This document shows, piece after piece, positions 37,691 through 46,579 of a stretch of DNA of 64,000 nt. The stretch comes from an uncultured Tateyamaria sp. GTDB taxonomy: Bacteria > Pseudomonadota > Alphaproteobacteria > Rhodobacterales > Rhodobacteraceae. The stretch spans positions 1 through 64,000 of the forward strand of contig CANMVD010000002.1 in NCBI GenBank assembly GCA_947501275.1. The letters are read 5' to 3'. Below the pieces are notes generated by a model. It saw only the letters and a list, made by a program, of their open reading frames with translations. It searched no databases and had not been told where the DNA came from. The position numbers and the translations under genes are program-made. Numbering within the stretch: position 1 is the stretch's first letter; each line of letters starts with the position of its first letter.

Positions 37691-38323
37691 CTATAGCGAT
37701 GCTTCCTGCACCAGTTGGGCCACGAATGACCGCATGACCTTGACCCGTTCGTCTGCCAAGGCGCGCGCAGGTGCGGTGTTGAGGGTCTCGGCCACGCCAA
37801 ACAACTTGGTCTCAAAATGATCCAGCGCGTAAGCGCGGTCATCCAGCGGCCGTTCTGTCGCCAATGGGTCAAACCCATGAACCAGTCCCGACCCCATTTG
37901 CCCGGCGATATTGAAACAACGCGCAATGCCAATGGCCCCAAGCGCCTCAAGGCGGTCGGCATCCTGCAGCACCTGCGCCTCCAGCGTCTCGCAAGGGGCA
38001 TTGGCCGAATAGCTGTGGCCCCGAATGGCGTAGGCGACTGCGTCGCTTCGTGGCAATCCGCGCGCCTGCATCCAATCCACTGCATGTCGGGCCGACATAT
38101 CGGCCGCCTCCTTGCGGCGCGGATCGTCCTTGGGCAGGTTCACAATGTCATGCAGGTAGGCCCCGATCAGCAGCACATCTCGGTCAACCTCTTGCGCAAG
38201 CCCGTCGGCGATCCGCGTGCAATTGGCCCACACCCGACGCAGATGCCAGATGTCGTGGGCGCCATCACTGGGCGCGCCCCAGACACGACGGACTTCGACT
38301 TCAAGATCGCCCTGCAAGCTCAT
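37691..38323 (-). CDS. HD-domain phosphohydrolase
   Basis: The 210-residue protein has the HD-superfamily metal ligands in order: AHDIWHLRRV, LLIGAYLHDIVN (the HD pair), IRGHSY and LQDADRLEAL. It corresponds to the predicted HD-domain hydrolases related to YedJ-type phosphatases. The ATG overlaps the stop of the oxygenase gene upstream (ATGA), so the two are coupled. The substrate is unknown. Confidence 0.88.
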   Translation of the reverse strand: MSLQGDLEVEVRRVWGAPSDGAHDIWHLRRVWANCTRIADGLAQEVDRDVLLIGAYLHDIVNLPKDDPRRKEAADMSARHAVDWMQARGLPRSDAVAYAIRGHSYSANAPCETLEAQVLQDADRLEALGAIGIARCFNIAGQMGSGLVHGFDPLATERPLDDRAYALDHFETKLFGVAETLNTAPARALADERVKVMRSFVAQLVQEASL

Positions 38324-39222
38324 GATTTTGCTTGCAGGTGCACGTATGTCTCTTTGAACCGTGCGCTCAGATGGTCGCCTGCCAAAATCGGATCCTGCCC
38401 TTCCGGCGCAACATTTGTGTCATAGGTCGGGTTGAAAAACAGCGGCACCGAAATGCGTTCTGCAAGCCCACCAACCACCCGGTGTGGCGTGGCCTTGACC
38501 CGGCCTTGTGTCCAGAATTCCAGCATTTCGCCAAAGTTTATGATGAATTCACCCGGAGGAGCAGAGAGCGGAATCCAGCCTCCACCACGCTGACGCACCT
38601 CCAACCCCGGCGAGCCATCAGTCGCCAAAAGCGTCAGGCAGCCATAGTCGGTATGCGTGGCGATCCCGAAATCCTTGGCTCCTGCCCAGGACGGGCGTTC
38701 GGGGTAATAATTGCCGCGCAGCAGCGCCATGGGTGTGTCAAACGCCCCGTCAAAATACCCCGCATCCGCCCGGATAGCCTGCGCAATGGCGCGCAACAGG
38801 TCTTTGGACACGCGCAATGCGTCATCGTAATAGGCAGCAATCACCGAATGAAATTGTGGGTCATCCGGCCACAGATTGGGCGCATAGAATGTCTTTTCCG
38901 CCAGCGGATGCCCGGCAGGCAGGGCAAAGCCGACATCAAAGAACTGTTTGTAATCCGGGTTGGCATCAGGATCGACCTGTTCGGATCCCGCCGCACCCCA
39001 TCCCCGGTTTGACCCGGTCCTGGCCATATCAAGTGGGCGCTTTTCCGCCTCGGGCAGGTGAAAAAAGGCGCGGAACGTCTCGATCACTTCGCGCACACGC
39101 GCCCCGCTGAGGGCCGTGTTGTGCACCGTGGCAAACCCGACGCCAGTCGCGGCCTCACCCAGTGCGGCAAGGCTTTGTGCATCGCTTGCGGCCAGCGCCG
39201 CGGCATCCAGTCTCGGGATCAT
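38320..39222 (-). CDS. 2-oxoglutarate/Fe(II)-dependent oxygenase (isopenicillin N synthase family)
   Basis: The 300-residue protein has the N-terminal DIOX_N segment (GFATVHNTALSGARVREVIETFRAFF) and the Fe-binding core with ATHTDYGCLTLLATDGSPGL (H-x-D), TPHRVVGG with the distal His, and RISVPLFFNP with the Arg/Ser that hold 2-oxoglutarate. Such enzymes hydroxylate small molecules. ATG at 39222 follows GAGGG. It overlaps the HD gene. The substrate is not predictable. Confidence 0.9.
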   Translation of the reverse strand: MIPRLDAAALAASDAQSLAALGEAATGVGFATVHNTALSGARVREVIETFRAFFHLPEAEKRPLDMARTGSNRGWGAAGSEQVDPDANPDYKQFFDVGFALPAGHPLAEKTFYAPNLWPDDPQFHSVIAAYYDDALRVSKDLLRAIAQAIRADAGYFDGAFDTPMALLRGNYYPERPSWAGAKDFGIATHTDYGCLTLLATDGSPGLEVRQRGGGWIPLSAPPGEFIINFGEMLEFWTQGRVKATPHRVVGGLAERISVPLFFNPTYDTNVAPEGQDPILAGDHLSARFKETYVHLQAKS

Positions 39223-39314
39223 GTCGCCCTCTTCATTGCTCCGCCGCTCCCCTAGCGCAGCACGCGCGGCGATGCTAGGACCAAGCGATATCAGTGAACA
39301 CGGAGAGCAGGCAC

Positions 39315-40061
39315 ATGCGGCGCAAACTGGCAGCAGGCAACTGGAAGATGAACGGCGATGCGGATCTGCTGGACGAGCTGGCCACATTGACCGCCGGACA
39401 AGGCGATGACGCCCCCGAGATCCTCATCTGCCCGCCCTACCCGTTTCTGGCCCATGCCGTCGCACTCAGCGATGGCAGCCCCGTTGGTGTCGGTGCGCAA
39501 GACTGCCATGCCAGCGCAAGTGGTGCATTCACGGGCGATGTCTCGGCCCCGATGATCGCGGAAATCGGCGCACAAGCGGTTATTGTCGGTCACTCCGAAC
39601 GCCGTCAGGGCCACGGCGAAAGCGACGCGGACATTCGCGCCAAGGCCGAAGCCGTCTGGGCCGCCGGCCTGACGGCCATCTTGTGCATCGGCGAAAGCGA
39701 AGAAGAGCGCCTCGGCAACAACACGCTCGACATCATAGCCGCCCAACTCAATGCCTCGACCCCGAACGGGGCCAGCGCAGACAAACTGGTGATCGCTTAC
39801 GAACCGATCTGGGCCATTGGCACCGGACGCGTGCCCACACTGGAACAAATCATCGAAACACATGACATGATCCGGAACGAATTGATCGAACGCTTTGGCA
39901 ACGAGGGCGCGATGATCAGCGTGCTTTATGGCGGATCGGTCAAGGCCTCGAATGCCGCAGAAATCTTCACGGCTCGGAATGTGGACGGTGCCCTTGTGGG
40001 CGGTGCCTCCCTCAAGGCCGCTGATTTCCAACCGATCATCGACGCGCTTCAGGCTTCCTGA
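39315..40061 (+). CDS. tpiA: Triosephosphate isomerase
   Basis: The 248-residue enzyme interconverts dihydroxyacetone phosphate and glyceraldehyde-3-phosphate. The family motifs are all visible: KLAAGNWKMNG at the start (Lys and Asn), VIVGHSERR (His), VIAYEPIWAIGTG (Glu) and ISVLYGGSVKASNAAE. ATG at 39315 is chosen because MRRKLAAGNWKMNG is the family start and GAGAGCAGG lies upstream. Confidence 0.98.
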   Translation: MRRKLAAGNWKMNGDADLLDELATLTAGQGDDAPEILICPPYPFLAHAVALSDGSPVGVGAQDCHASASGAFTGDVSAPMIAEIGAQAVIVGHSERRQGHGESDADIRAKAEAVWAAGLTAILCIGESEEERLGNNTLDIIAAQLNASTPNGASADKLVIAYEPIWAIGTGRVPTLEQIIETHDMIRNELIERFGNEGAMISVLYGGSVKASNAAEIFTARNVDGALVGGASLKAADFQPIIDALQAS

Positions 40062-40063
40062 TC

Positions 40064-40121
40064 TTCTTCTGACAAAAAATACCACGGGGGGAGTCCGTCA
40101 GGACGGGGGGCAACGCCCCCC
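40064..40121. repeat. Dispersed roseobacter-type repeat and bidirectional terminator
   Basis: A 27-base block at 40064-40090 reads TTCTTCTGAC, an A run, then ATACCACGGGGG, and recurs with one difference at 61905-61931. It is followed by GTCC/GGAC and a strong 7-bp hairpin (GGGGGGC-AAC-GCCCCCC at 40105-40121). It lies between the convergent tpiA and dctM genes and probably terminates both. Confidence 0.7.
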
Positions 40122-40148
40122 TTCCCCCGCGCGCCGCAGGCGAGAAGA

Positions 40149-41525
40149 TCACAAGATGATCTTCTCCGGTCCCATCAGCAATGTCGGCAACCATGTCGAG
40201 ATGATGGGGATATAGGTCACCATAATCAGGAACACGAACAACACCGCCAGGAAGGGCAACGCCGCCTTGACCACCCGCATCATCGGCATCCCGGCCACAC
40301 CGGACGTGACAAACAGGTTCAAGCCCACCGGCGGCGTGATCATCCCGATTTCCATATTGACCACCATGATGATGCCCAGATGGATCGGGTCGATGCCCAG
40401 CTGGATCGCAATCGGAAACACAAGCGGCGCCACAATGACCAACAGCCCTGACGGCTCCATAAACTGCCCGCCGATCAGCAGGATCACGTTCACGATGATC
40501 AGGAACACCACCGGCCCAAAGCCCGCATCCAGCATCGCACCGGCAATCTGCTGCGGGATTTGCTCATCCGTTAGCACGTGCTTGAGGATCAGCGCGTTGG
40601 CGATGATGAACATCAGCGTGACCGTCAGCTTGCCCGCCTCAAACAGGGCATTTTTCGTATCGCGATGCACAAGGGCCGTCAGAATGACCCAGGGTTTGCT
40701 GAACAGCGAGTGGTTCGGCTGCCCCTCTGGCGTCGCCAGCGGCCCCATGTCACGGTAGACAAAGACCGCAATCACAAAGGCATAGATCGCCGCGACAGCC
40801 GCCGCTTCGGTTGGTGTAAAGATCCCGCCGTAGATACCGCCAAGGATGATGATCACAAGGAACAAACCGCCCGATGCGTGGGCAGCGGATTCCCCGACCT
40901 CGCCCCAGCCTTGCCATTCTCCTTTCGGCAAGTTGCGGATCTTGGCGATGACATAGATGGTAATCATCAACATCGACCCCGCCATCAGCCCCGGGATCAC
41001 ACCGGCCAGAAACATACGCCCGACCGAAACATCCGTTGCCGCCGCGTAGACCACCATCACGATGGAAGGCGGGATCAGAATACCCAGTGTCCCGGCATTG
41101 GCGATTACACCTGCGGCAAAGTCCTTGGAATAGCCCACCTGCCGCATCCCTGCGATCACAATCGAGCCAATGGCAACCACCGTTGCGGGCGAAGATCCCG
41201 ACAGGGCGGCAAACATCATGCAAGCAAACACGCCCGCAATGGCCAAACCGCCCGGAAAATGCCCCACAATGGCGATGGAGAAGCGAATGATCCGCTTGGC
41301 CACCCCCCCGGTCGACATGAAGGTCGAGGCCAGGATGAAGAACGGGATCGCCAGCAGCGTGTAGTGCCCTGCCATGGCCTGAAACAACGTCTGTGCAATC
41401 GAGGCCAGCGACGTGTCACTTAACACCAGCAGAAAAACGACAGAGGAAAAACCCAGAGACACAGCGATCGGCACGCCGATCAACATCAGCCCGATGACGA
41501 GCCCAAAGAGAATTGCAACTTCCAT
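40149..41525 (-). CDS. dctM: TRAP C4-dicarboxylate transporter large permease
   Basis: The 458-residue inner-membrane protein has the DctM layout: LFGLVIGLMLIGVPIAVSLGFSS, FILASTFMSTGGVAKRIIRF, AALSGSSPATVVAIGSI, AGTLGILIPPSIVMVVYA, TEAAAVAAIYAF and the C-terminal IGMITPPVGLNLFVTSG. About a dozen membrane segments are visible. It pumps dicarboxylates with sodium or proton gradients together with DctQ and DctP, and follows dctQ by 4 bases. Confidence 0.95.
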   Translation of the reverse strand: MEVAILFGLVIGLMLIGVPIAVSLGFSSVVFLLVLSDTSLASIAQTLFQAMAGHYTLLAIPFFILASTFMSTGGVAKRIIRFSIAIVGHFPGGLAIAGVFACMMFAALSGSSPATVVAIGSIVIAGMRQVGYSKDFAAGVIANAGTLGILIPPSIVMVVYAAATDVSVGRMFLAGVIPGLMAGSMLMITIYVIAKIRNLPKGEWQGWGEVGESAAHASGGLFLVIIILGGIYGGIFTPTEAAAVAAIYAFVIAVFVYRDMGPLATPEGQPNHSLFSKPWVILTALVHRDTKNALFEAGKLTVTLMFIIANALILKHVLTDEQIPQQIAGAMLDAGFGPVVFLIIVNVILLIGGQFMEPSGLLVIVAPLVFPIAIQLGIDPIHLGIIMVVNMEIGMITPPVGLNLFVTSGVAGMPMMRVVKAALPFLAVLFVFLIMVTYIPIISTWLPTLLMGPEKIIL

Positions 41526-41529
41526 GGTC

Positions 41530-42219
41530 TTAGTCCCCGGCGTTCATGTGGCGGACGTCCTCGATGGCTTCTTCAGCCTCGTGGGACACGATCAGTGAGT
41601 GCGCCTGCCCGGTCCAGATCCGGACAAAGGCCTGCACAAAGCGGAACAGCAAAAGCGCCATACCGAAGGGCAAAATGAAGTACGGAAGAAAGCGCGGGAT
41701 CTTTTCGTAGGCTTCGCCTTCGTTCATGATCGGCTCAACCCACCGCAACCATTCCGGCATGGGGATATCAACGACCTCGTACCATCCGCGAAAGGATGTG
41801 CGTTTCATTTCTTCGAACCCGGTCGGGAACCAGCGCCCGGTGGTTTGAGGAAGATTGGCAAAATTCGCCCAGTAGTCCCATGCGCCCTTCAGCAACAAGA
41901 AGGCATAGGCGATGCAGATGGCCCCGGCAAACAGCGCGATGATGCGGCGCACGGGCGGCGAAAACAGAGACGTGATCGCGTCAACGCCAAGGTTCGCCGT
42001 CACTTTGACGGCGTAGGACACCCCAAACAGGATCAGCCAGGCAAACAGGAACGTCGTCATTTCGAGGCCCCAGATCAGCCCGGTGTTGAACCCATAGCGC
42101 AACACCACGTTGATAAAGGTCACGATGGTCATGCCAGCCAGCAGCAGCGCAATCATCGTCTCCTCAAGTTCGTGCACAAAACGACCGACCGGCCCCTTGG
42201 CTTCATAGACCCCTGACAT
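41530..42219 (-). CDS. dctQ: TRAP transporter small permease
   Basis: The 229-residue protein has four membrane helices (ALLLAGMTIVTFINVVLRY, TTFLFAWLILFGVSYAVK, IIALFAGAICIAYAFLLL and FILPFGMALLLFRFVQAF). Between the third and fourth is a periplasmic or cytoplasmic insert of about 60 residues (PQTTGRWFPTGFEEMKRTSF). The insert is typical of the longer DctQ proteins near DctM. It scaffolds DctM. Confidence 0.92.
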   Translation of the reverse strand: MSGVYEAKGPVGRFVHELEETMIALLLAGMTIVTFINVVLRYGFNTGLIWGLEMTTFLFAWLILFGVSYAVKVTANLGVDAITSLFSPPVRRIIALFAGAICIAYAFLLLKGAWDYWANFANLPQTTGRWFPTGFEEMKRTSFRGWYEVVDIPMPEWLRWVEPIMNEGEAYEKIPRFLPYFILPFGMALLLFRFVQAFVRIWTGQAHSLIVSHEAEEAIEDVRHMNAGD

Positions 42220-42251
42220 GGCCCCACCTTCGTATTTTGGAATATGCAGAT

Positions 42252-42280
42252 ACGCCCGGAACCTGTGTGGCTCCGGGCGT
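42252..42280 (-). promoter_or_regulatory. Intercistronic hairpin between dctP and dctQ
   Basis: ACGCCCGGA and TCCGGGCGT form a perfect 9-bp stem with an 11-base loop, located 14-42 bases after the dctP stop. No U run follows on the minus strand, so it is more likely a processing or stability element that keeps dctP mRNA than a full terminator. Confidence 0.65.
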
Positions 42281-42293
42281 GGAACGGGCCAAC

Positions 42294-43298
42294 TTAGTTG
42301 GTGGCCGCGTTGATCGCTTGGGCTGCGTCGATGTTTTCCTGACCGACGTCACCGACAAACTGATCCCAAACAGGCTTCATCACCGCGACCCACTCGGCGC
42401 GCTGTTCAGCGGTCAAAGTACGTACTTCTCCACCCGCTTCGATGATGGCGGCCTTGGCCTCATCATTGACGCGTGTGGATTCTGAGTTCCGCGTGGCGGT
42501 GACTTCGTCGATGATGGTTGCAAGCTGGTCGCGTACATCCCCGTCAAGGCTGTCCCACCAATCAGTGCCTGTCACAACGAGATAGTCGATGATGCCGTGA
42601 TTGGTCTCGGTGATACCGTCCTGCACTTCAAAGAACTTCTGGCCGTAGATGTTGGACCATGTGTTCTCTTGTCCGTCTACAACACCCGTTTGCAGCGCGC
42701 CGTATACTTCGGAGAACGCCATAGGCTGGGGCGAACCGCCAAGGGCCGCCATTTGCGCCTTGAGCACGTCGGAGTTTTGCACGCGGAACTTCAGCCCGTT
42801 GGCGTCAGAGGGCGAAATCAGCGGCACATCTGCCGACATCTGCTTCATCCCGTTGTGCCAGAACGCCAGCCCCAACAGGCCACGGCGTACCATGGATTCC
42901 TTCATCGCCTGCCCGGTTTCGGAGCTTTGGAACGCATCAACGGCGTTGATATCGCTGAACATGAAAGGCAAATCGAAAATGCGGAATTGTTTGGTGAACT
43001 GTTCGAACTTGGACAAGGACGGTGCAGCCATCTGCACGTCGCCTTGCAGCAGCGCCTCAAGCACCTGATCATCATTGTACAGCGTGGACTGCGGGAACAC
43101 TTCCATACAGGCCTTGCCATTCATCTCGTCGTTCACACGCTCTTGCAGCAAGGTTGCTGCGATCCCCTTGGGGTGGCGGTCCGTGTTTGTCACATGGCTG
43201 AACTTGATGACGATTTCGCCAGCGTCACAGGCGGCAGATACAGCGCCCGCGCTTACGGTCAGGGCCAGTGCCGTTGCGGCAGCGGTCAAGATTTTCAT
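42294..43298 (-). CDS. dctP: TRAP dicarboxylate-binding protein
   Basis: The 334-residue periplasmic protein starts with a signal peptide (MKILTAAATALALTVSAGAVSA). It has the DctP core: IVIKFSHVTNTDRHPKGIAATLL, GLKFRVQNSDVLKAQMAALG with the Arg that binds the carboxylate, and EVYGALQTGVVDGQENTWSN. It is the first gene of the dctPQM operon; GGAGGAG precedes the ATG. Two strong dyads lie about 200 bases upstream. Confidence 0.95.
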   Translation of the reverse strand: MKILTAAATALALTVSAGAVSAACDAGEIVIKFSHVTNTDRHPKGIAATLLQERVNDEMNGKACMEVFPQSTLYNDDQVLEALLQGDVQMAAPSLSKFEQFTKQFRIFDLPFMFSDINAVDAFQSSETGQAMKESMVRRGLLGLAFWHNGMKQMSADVPLISPSDANGLKFRVQNSDVLKAQMAALGGSPQPMAFSEVYGALQTGVVDGQENTWSNIYGQKFFEVQDGITETNHGIIDYLVVTGTDWWDSLDGDVRDQLATIIDEVTATRNSESTRVNDEAKAAIIEAGGEVRTLTAEQRAEWVAVMKPVWDQFVGDVGQENIDAAQAINAATN

Positions 43299-43495
43299 GA
43301 TGTCTCCTCCCAGAGCAGTCTATGAGTTATGTGTCGACGCCCTGCGCGAAGCTGGGCGATCCCCGTGATTAAGCGGTGTCTCGCTCAGGGCAGCAAAGGA
43401 GAAATAGTTCACATGAATTTTCACCTTTTATTGTTTATAAATCAGAAAGGTAGGAGATGTACTTCATTCAAAAATTCTGCGCATCTGATTACCAA
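43299..43495 (-). promoter_or_regulatory. dctP promoter and 5' region
   Basis: This stretch lies between the operators and dctP. It holds an AT-rich core (TTTATAAACAATAAAA on the minus strand) that could be the promoter, and a GCCC/GGGC hairpin in the 5' UTR near 43363-43381. I found no GG-N10-GC sigma-54 element, which matters for the DctD mechanism. Confidence 0.4.
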
Positions 43496-43513
43496 CGTGC
43501 GGATATCCACACA
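43496..43513. promoter_or_regulatory. DctD-type operator, distal copy
   Basis: CGTGCGGA-TA-TCCACACA is a slightly imperfect dyad with the same core as the perfect site at 43523-43550. The two centres are 32 bases apart, about three helical turns, so the sites face the same side. Tandem DctD sites of this sequence type are known upstream of rhizobial dctA. Confidence 0.7.
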
Positions 43514-43522
43514 CGCTCGACC

Positions 43523-43550
43523 AACACTGTGCGGAAATCCGCACAGTGTT
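43523..43550. promoter_or_regulatory. DctD-type operator, perfect dyad
   Basis: AACACTGTGCGGA and TCCGCACAGTGTT are perfect 13-bp inverted repeats separated by AA. The site overlaps the dctD stop codon and lies upstream of dctP. The TGTGCGGA-AA-TCCGCACA core is the pattern recognised by DctD in rhizobia. It has no U tract, so it is not a terminator. Confidence 0.85.
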
Positions 43551-44778
43551 AGCGCCGGTAGTCCTCCGCCCGAATCCCGTAGCGGGTGAGCTTGTCATAA
43601 AACGTCTTGCGCGGCAGCTTCAACGCCTTGGCAGCATCGCTCGCGTGCCCGTTCTGCCGCCCCAAGGCAGCCACCAGCAAAGACCGTTCTACGCGCGCCA
43701 TCTGCTCGCTTAGACCCAGATCCGTTGACTGGTCCGCCCCCTCGGGCATCCCCAGCACAAACCGCATAGCTGCGCTCATCAGCGCACGCGCATTGCCCGG
43801 CCAATCCTGCGCCATCAGCCCGGCGGTGTGATCCGGGTCGATTTCCGGCGGTGTGATCCCCGACTGTTCGGCTGCCTGCGCGACGTAGTGGCGAAACAGA
43901 ACGGGGATGTCTTCGGGCCGTTCGGACAGGCTGGGAATGCGGACAGGCATAACTTCGATGCGGTAATAAAGATCTGCGGCCAAGGCGCCCTCTTCTACGG
44001 CAGCCCCCAGATCACGGGTGCTTCCGGCGATCAGCCGCGCCTTTGTCCCGGTTTCCAAGGCTTCGAGCAGGTTCAACTGGCTGGCGGCGGGCAGACGGGT
44101 GATCTCGTCGAGAAACAGGCTCCCGCCTGCTGCAGCCTTGAGCGCGTCGGCCAGCGCCGTTGCGTCCAGATCGGAGGCAGCGCGCTTGATAAATGGCGCC
44201 TTGGAGCGCAGCGAGCTGAGATGCACAACTTCGGCCACCTTGGAAATGCCGGTACCGGGCGCACCCGTTACGAGAACCTCGGTTTCCAAAGGCGCAACGC
44301 GCCGAACGCGCGCCCGCAACCCCTCGGCCAAGTCCGATTGGCCAAACAGCATACGGGCCGCAGGATCACCGCTTTCGACCAAGGCCCGCAGGCGACGGTT
44401 TTCCAAAACCAACGCGCGTGTTTTGAGAGCCCTCTCAAGAATGGCCAGCAAGTCACTCGGCGCGCAGGGTTTTTCGAGGAATCCAAATGCCCCTTCACGC
44501 ATGGCTTGGACGGCCATTGGGATGTCTGCCTCGCCCGTGAGCAGGATCACCGGCAGGTCTGCATCGACTTTACGGGCATGAGCCAGCAAGTAGAAACCGT
44601 CGCGCCCGGGCATCCGGATATCAGATAGAATAACCCCATCAAAGTCGGGGCTTATGTGGTCTTTTGCCACCACAAATGACCCGGCAGGCACAGGCACCAG
44701 ATCAGCCAGTTCAAGCGTCTGTGCCAGCGCGTCCCGCACGGCCGCATCATCATCCACCAACAAGACCTGTACTGTCAT
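43549..44778 (-). CDS. dctD: DctD-like response regulator with degenerate AAA+ domain
   Basis: The 409-residue protein has a receiver domain with phospho-acceptor Asp53 (VILSDIRMPGRDG), an AAA+-like domain and a Fis-type helix-turn-helix (ASDAAKALKLPRKTFYDKL). The AAA+ part is shortened. Walker A reads GAPGTGIS instead of GxTGTGKE, and the GAFTGA loop that contacts sigma-54 is missing, with about 23 residues between PFI and GGSLFLDE where about 50 are usual. This suggests activation without sigma-54. It overlaps dctB by ATGA. Confidence 0.88.
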   Translation of the reverse strand: MTVQVLLVDDDAAVRDALAQTLELADLVPVPAGSFVVAKDHISPDFDGVILSDIRMPGRDGFYLLAHARKVDADLPVILLTGEADIPMAVQAMREGAFGFLEKPCAPSDLLAILERALKTRALVLENRRLRALVESGDPAARMLFGQSDLAEGLRARVRRVAPLETEVLVTGAPGTGISKVAEVVHLSSLRSKAPFIKRAASDLDATALADALKAAAGGSLFLDEITRLPAASQLNLLEALETGTKARLIAGSTRDLGAAVEEGALAADLYYRIEVMPVRIPSLSERPEDIPVLFRHYVAQAAEQSGITPPEIDPDHTAGLMAQDWPGNARALMSAAMRFVLGMPEGADQSTDLGLSEQMARVERSLLVAALGRQNGHASDAAKALKLPRKTFYDKLTRYGIRAEDYRR

Positions 44779-46514
44779 TCCGCCGCCTCTGCCTGGCTCA
44801 CCCAAGGCTGCAATTCCACAATAAATTCAGCGCCTTCCGGGCCATTTCCACCACGGATCTCGCCGCCAAATGTCTGGATGATCCCGTACGAAATCGACAG
44901 ACCCAACCCCATGCCTTCGGATGCGCCGACCTCCTTGGTCGAGTAAAATGGATCAAAAACACGGTCCGGCACGGCAATGCCCGGCCCTGTGTCGCGGATC
45001 GATACGGTCGGTCCGTCAATCCCGATATGCAGACGGCGCACAGGCTGATCCGCCATGGCATCGACCGCGTTACTGATGAGATTTACAAACACTTGCCCCA
45101 ACCGCACTTCGCCACCTGACACCCAGATGGGCGTTTCGGGCGCATCAAAGATCAAAGTGACATCTTCTTGCCTCAGACGGGGGTTAGTCAGTTCAACCGC
45201 ACTGCGCAGAACGGCGCCCAGATCGACCCGCACGGCCGGCTCGCTCTCTTGCCGTGCAAATGCGCGCAAGTTCTTGATGATGCGCCCCATCCTGTGCGCC
45301 ATGTCCGAAATGCGGCCAAGATTTTCACCCGCACGCTCCGGCTTGCCCCGGTCCAGAAATTGCACCCCGTTTTCGGCAAAACTTTGAATCGCCATAAGAG
45401 GTTGGTTCAATTCGTGGCTTAATCCCGCACTCATTTGCCCCAAGGCACTCAATTTGCCAGCTTGCACAAGATCGGCCTGCGCACGGGCAAGCGCGGCCTG
45501 CGCCTCTTCGCGCTCTTCAGCTTCCCGGCGCAGCTGCGCGTTGCTGTCAGACAGTGCCGCCGTGCGTTCAGCCACGCGCGCCTCAAGCTGGGCGTTGGCC
45601 TCGGCCAATGTGCGCCGCCGCTCTGTCGCCAGAAACAACAGCATCCCGAAGGCAAGGCACAGGCCAGCCACAGCCGCCGCTTGCAAGGTCGCCAAACGGC
45701 GTGCAGGTGCCACATCCACCAAGGCTTCGCCCGTCATTCCGATCACGGGCAAAGGGCGCACCAGATGCAAGGCACTTTGCGGCAGATATGGACCCCAGCC
45801 CATGTTCCAGACCTCGTGCTGCCCCAGATTGTAGCTGTCAAAGGGCAGCGGCGCGCCTTCGGCAGGCACAAGACCCGGCGCATTCTCCGGGCGCTGCCAG
45901 AACACGATTTCGGACCGATTGGTGATAAAGACCCGGTCCCGGTCATCCGTAAAAAACACAGCCGGATTGGAGCCAACCCAATCCCATTCGATACCCGCGA
46001 GATCAGCCGTGACCACAATTGCCCCAACGACGCGCGCCTGACCGTCAAATACGGGTGCTGCATAGGCAAACACGCGCGCGCCACTGCCCGTGCGCCCATT
46101 GCCCCAGCCAAGCGCCCCTTGCGCGGCCCGTCCAACCAGTTGCGCAATATCGAACGTCGCAGCTCCCGCACGTGCGCGCGCCATGACATGCCCCGAGGCA
46201 TCTGCAAGCACGATGTCCTCTGCCGCAGTCTTGTCCGCGATCTCGAGAAACAACCGCTCGGCGGCTTCTGTGTCTTCGCCGGCAAGGGCCGCGCCAACAC
46301 TCGGATGATCCGCAACCAGTACGGCCAGTTCGCGGTAGCGTTGCAGTTGTCCTGTCAGCCGGTCACTGGCCAGCGCCAGATCAGAACGCCCCTGCCGTGC
46401 CACCTGATCCAATGCCTGAAAGTAGCCATAGCGCCAGACCCCCGCCGCAGCCGCAGCCACCAGCAGGACAAATCCCGTGATCACACCGATCCGTCTGAGA
46501 TAGCCACGCGTCAT
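44775..46514 (-). CDS. dctB: C4-dicarboxylate sensor histidine kinase
   Basis: The 579-residue membrane kinase has a helix at residues 9-28 and a periplasmic sensor of PAS-like type, including DDRDRVFITNRSEIVFWQRP. A second helix near 275-295 is followed by a coiled coil. The kinase core has the H-box GLSHELNQPLMAI, N-box NLISNAVDAM, DTGPGI and GLGLSISYGI. It phosphorylates DctD in response to dicarboxylates. It diverges from the P450 gene across 65 bases. Confidence 0.94.
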   Translation of the reverse strand: MTRGYLRRIGVITGFVLLVAAAAAGVWRYGYFQALDQVARQGRSDLALASDRLTGQLQRYRELAVLVADHPSVGAALAGEDTEAAERLFLEIADKTAAEDIVLADASGHVMARARAGAATFDIAQLVGRAAQGALGWGNGRTGSGARVFAYAAPVFDGQARVVGAIVVTADLAGIEWDWVGSNPAVFFTDDRDRVFITNRSEIVFWQRPENAPGLVPAEGAPLPFDSYNLGQHEVWNMGWGPYLPQSALHLVRPLPVIGMTGEALVDVAPARRLATLQAAAVAGLCLAFGMLLFLATERRRTLAEANAQLEARVAERTAALSDSNAQLRREAEEREEAQAALARAQADLVQAGKLSALGQMSAGLSHELNQPLMAIQSFAENGVQFLDRGKPERAGENLGRISDMAHRMGRIIKNLRAFARQESEPAVRVDLGAVLRSAVELTNPRLRQEDVTLIFDAPETPIWVSGGEVRLGQVFVNLISNAVDAMADQPVRRLHIGIDGPTVSIRDTGPGIAVPDRVFDPFYSTKEVGASEGMGLGLSISYGIIQTFGGEIRGGNGPEGAEFIVELQPWVSQAEAAE

Positions 46515-46579
46515 GACGCTACACTATCCGGGTGCGTTGGGGCTTGCCAAGCGGACACGCAGCTTTCACCTTCTGCGCC

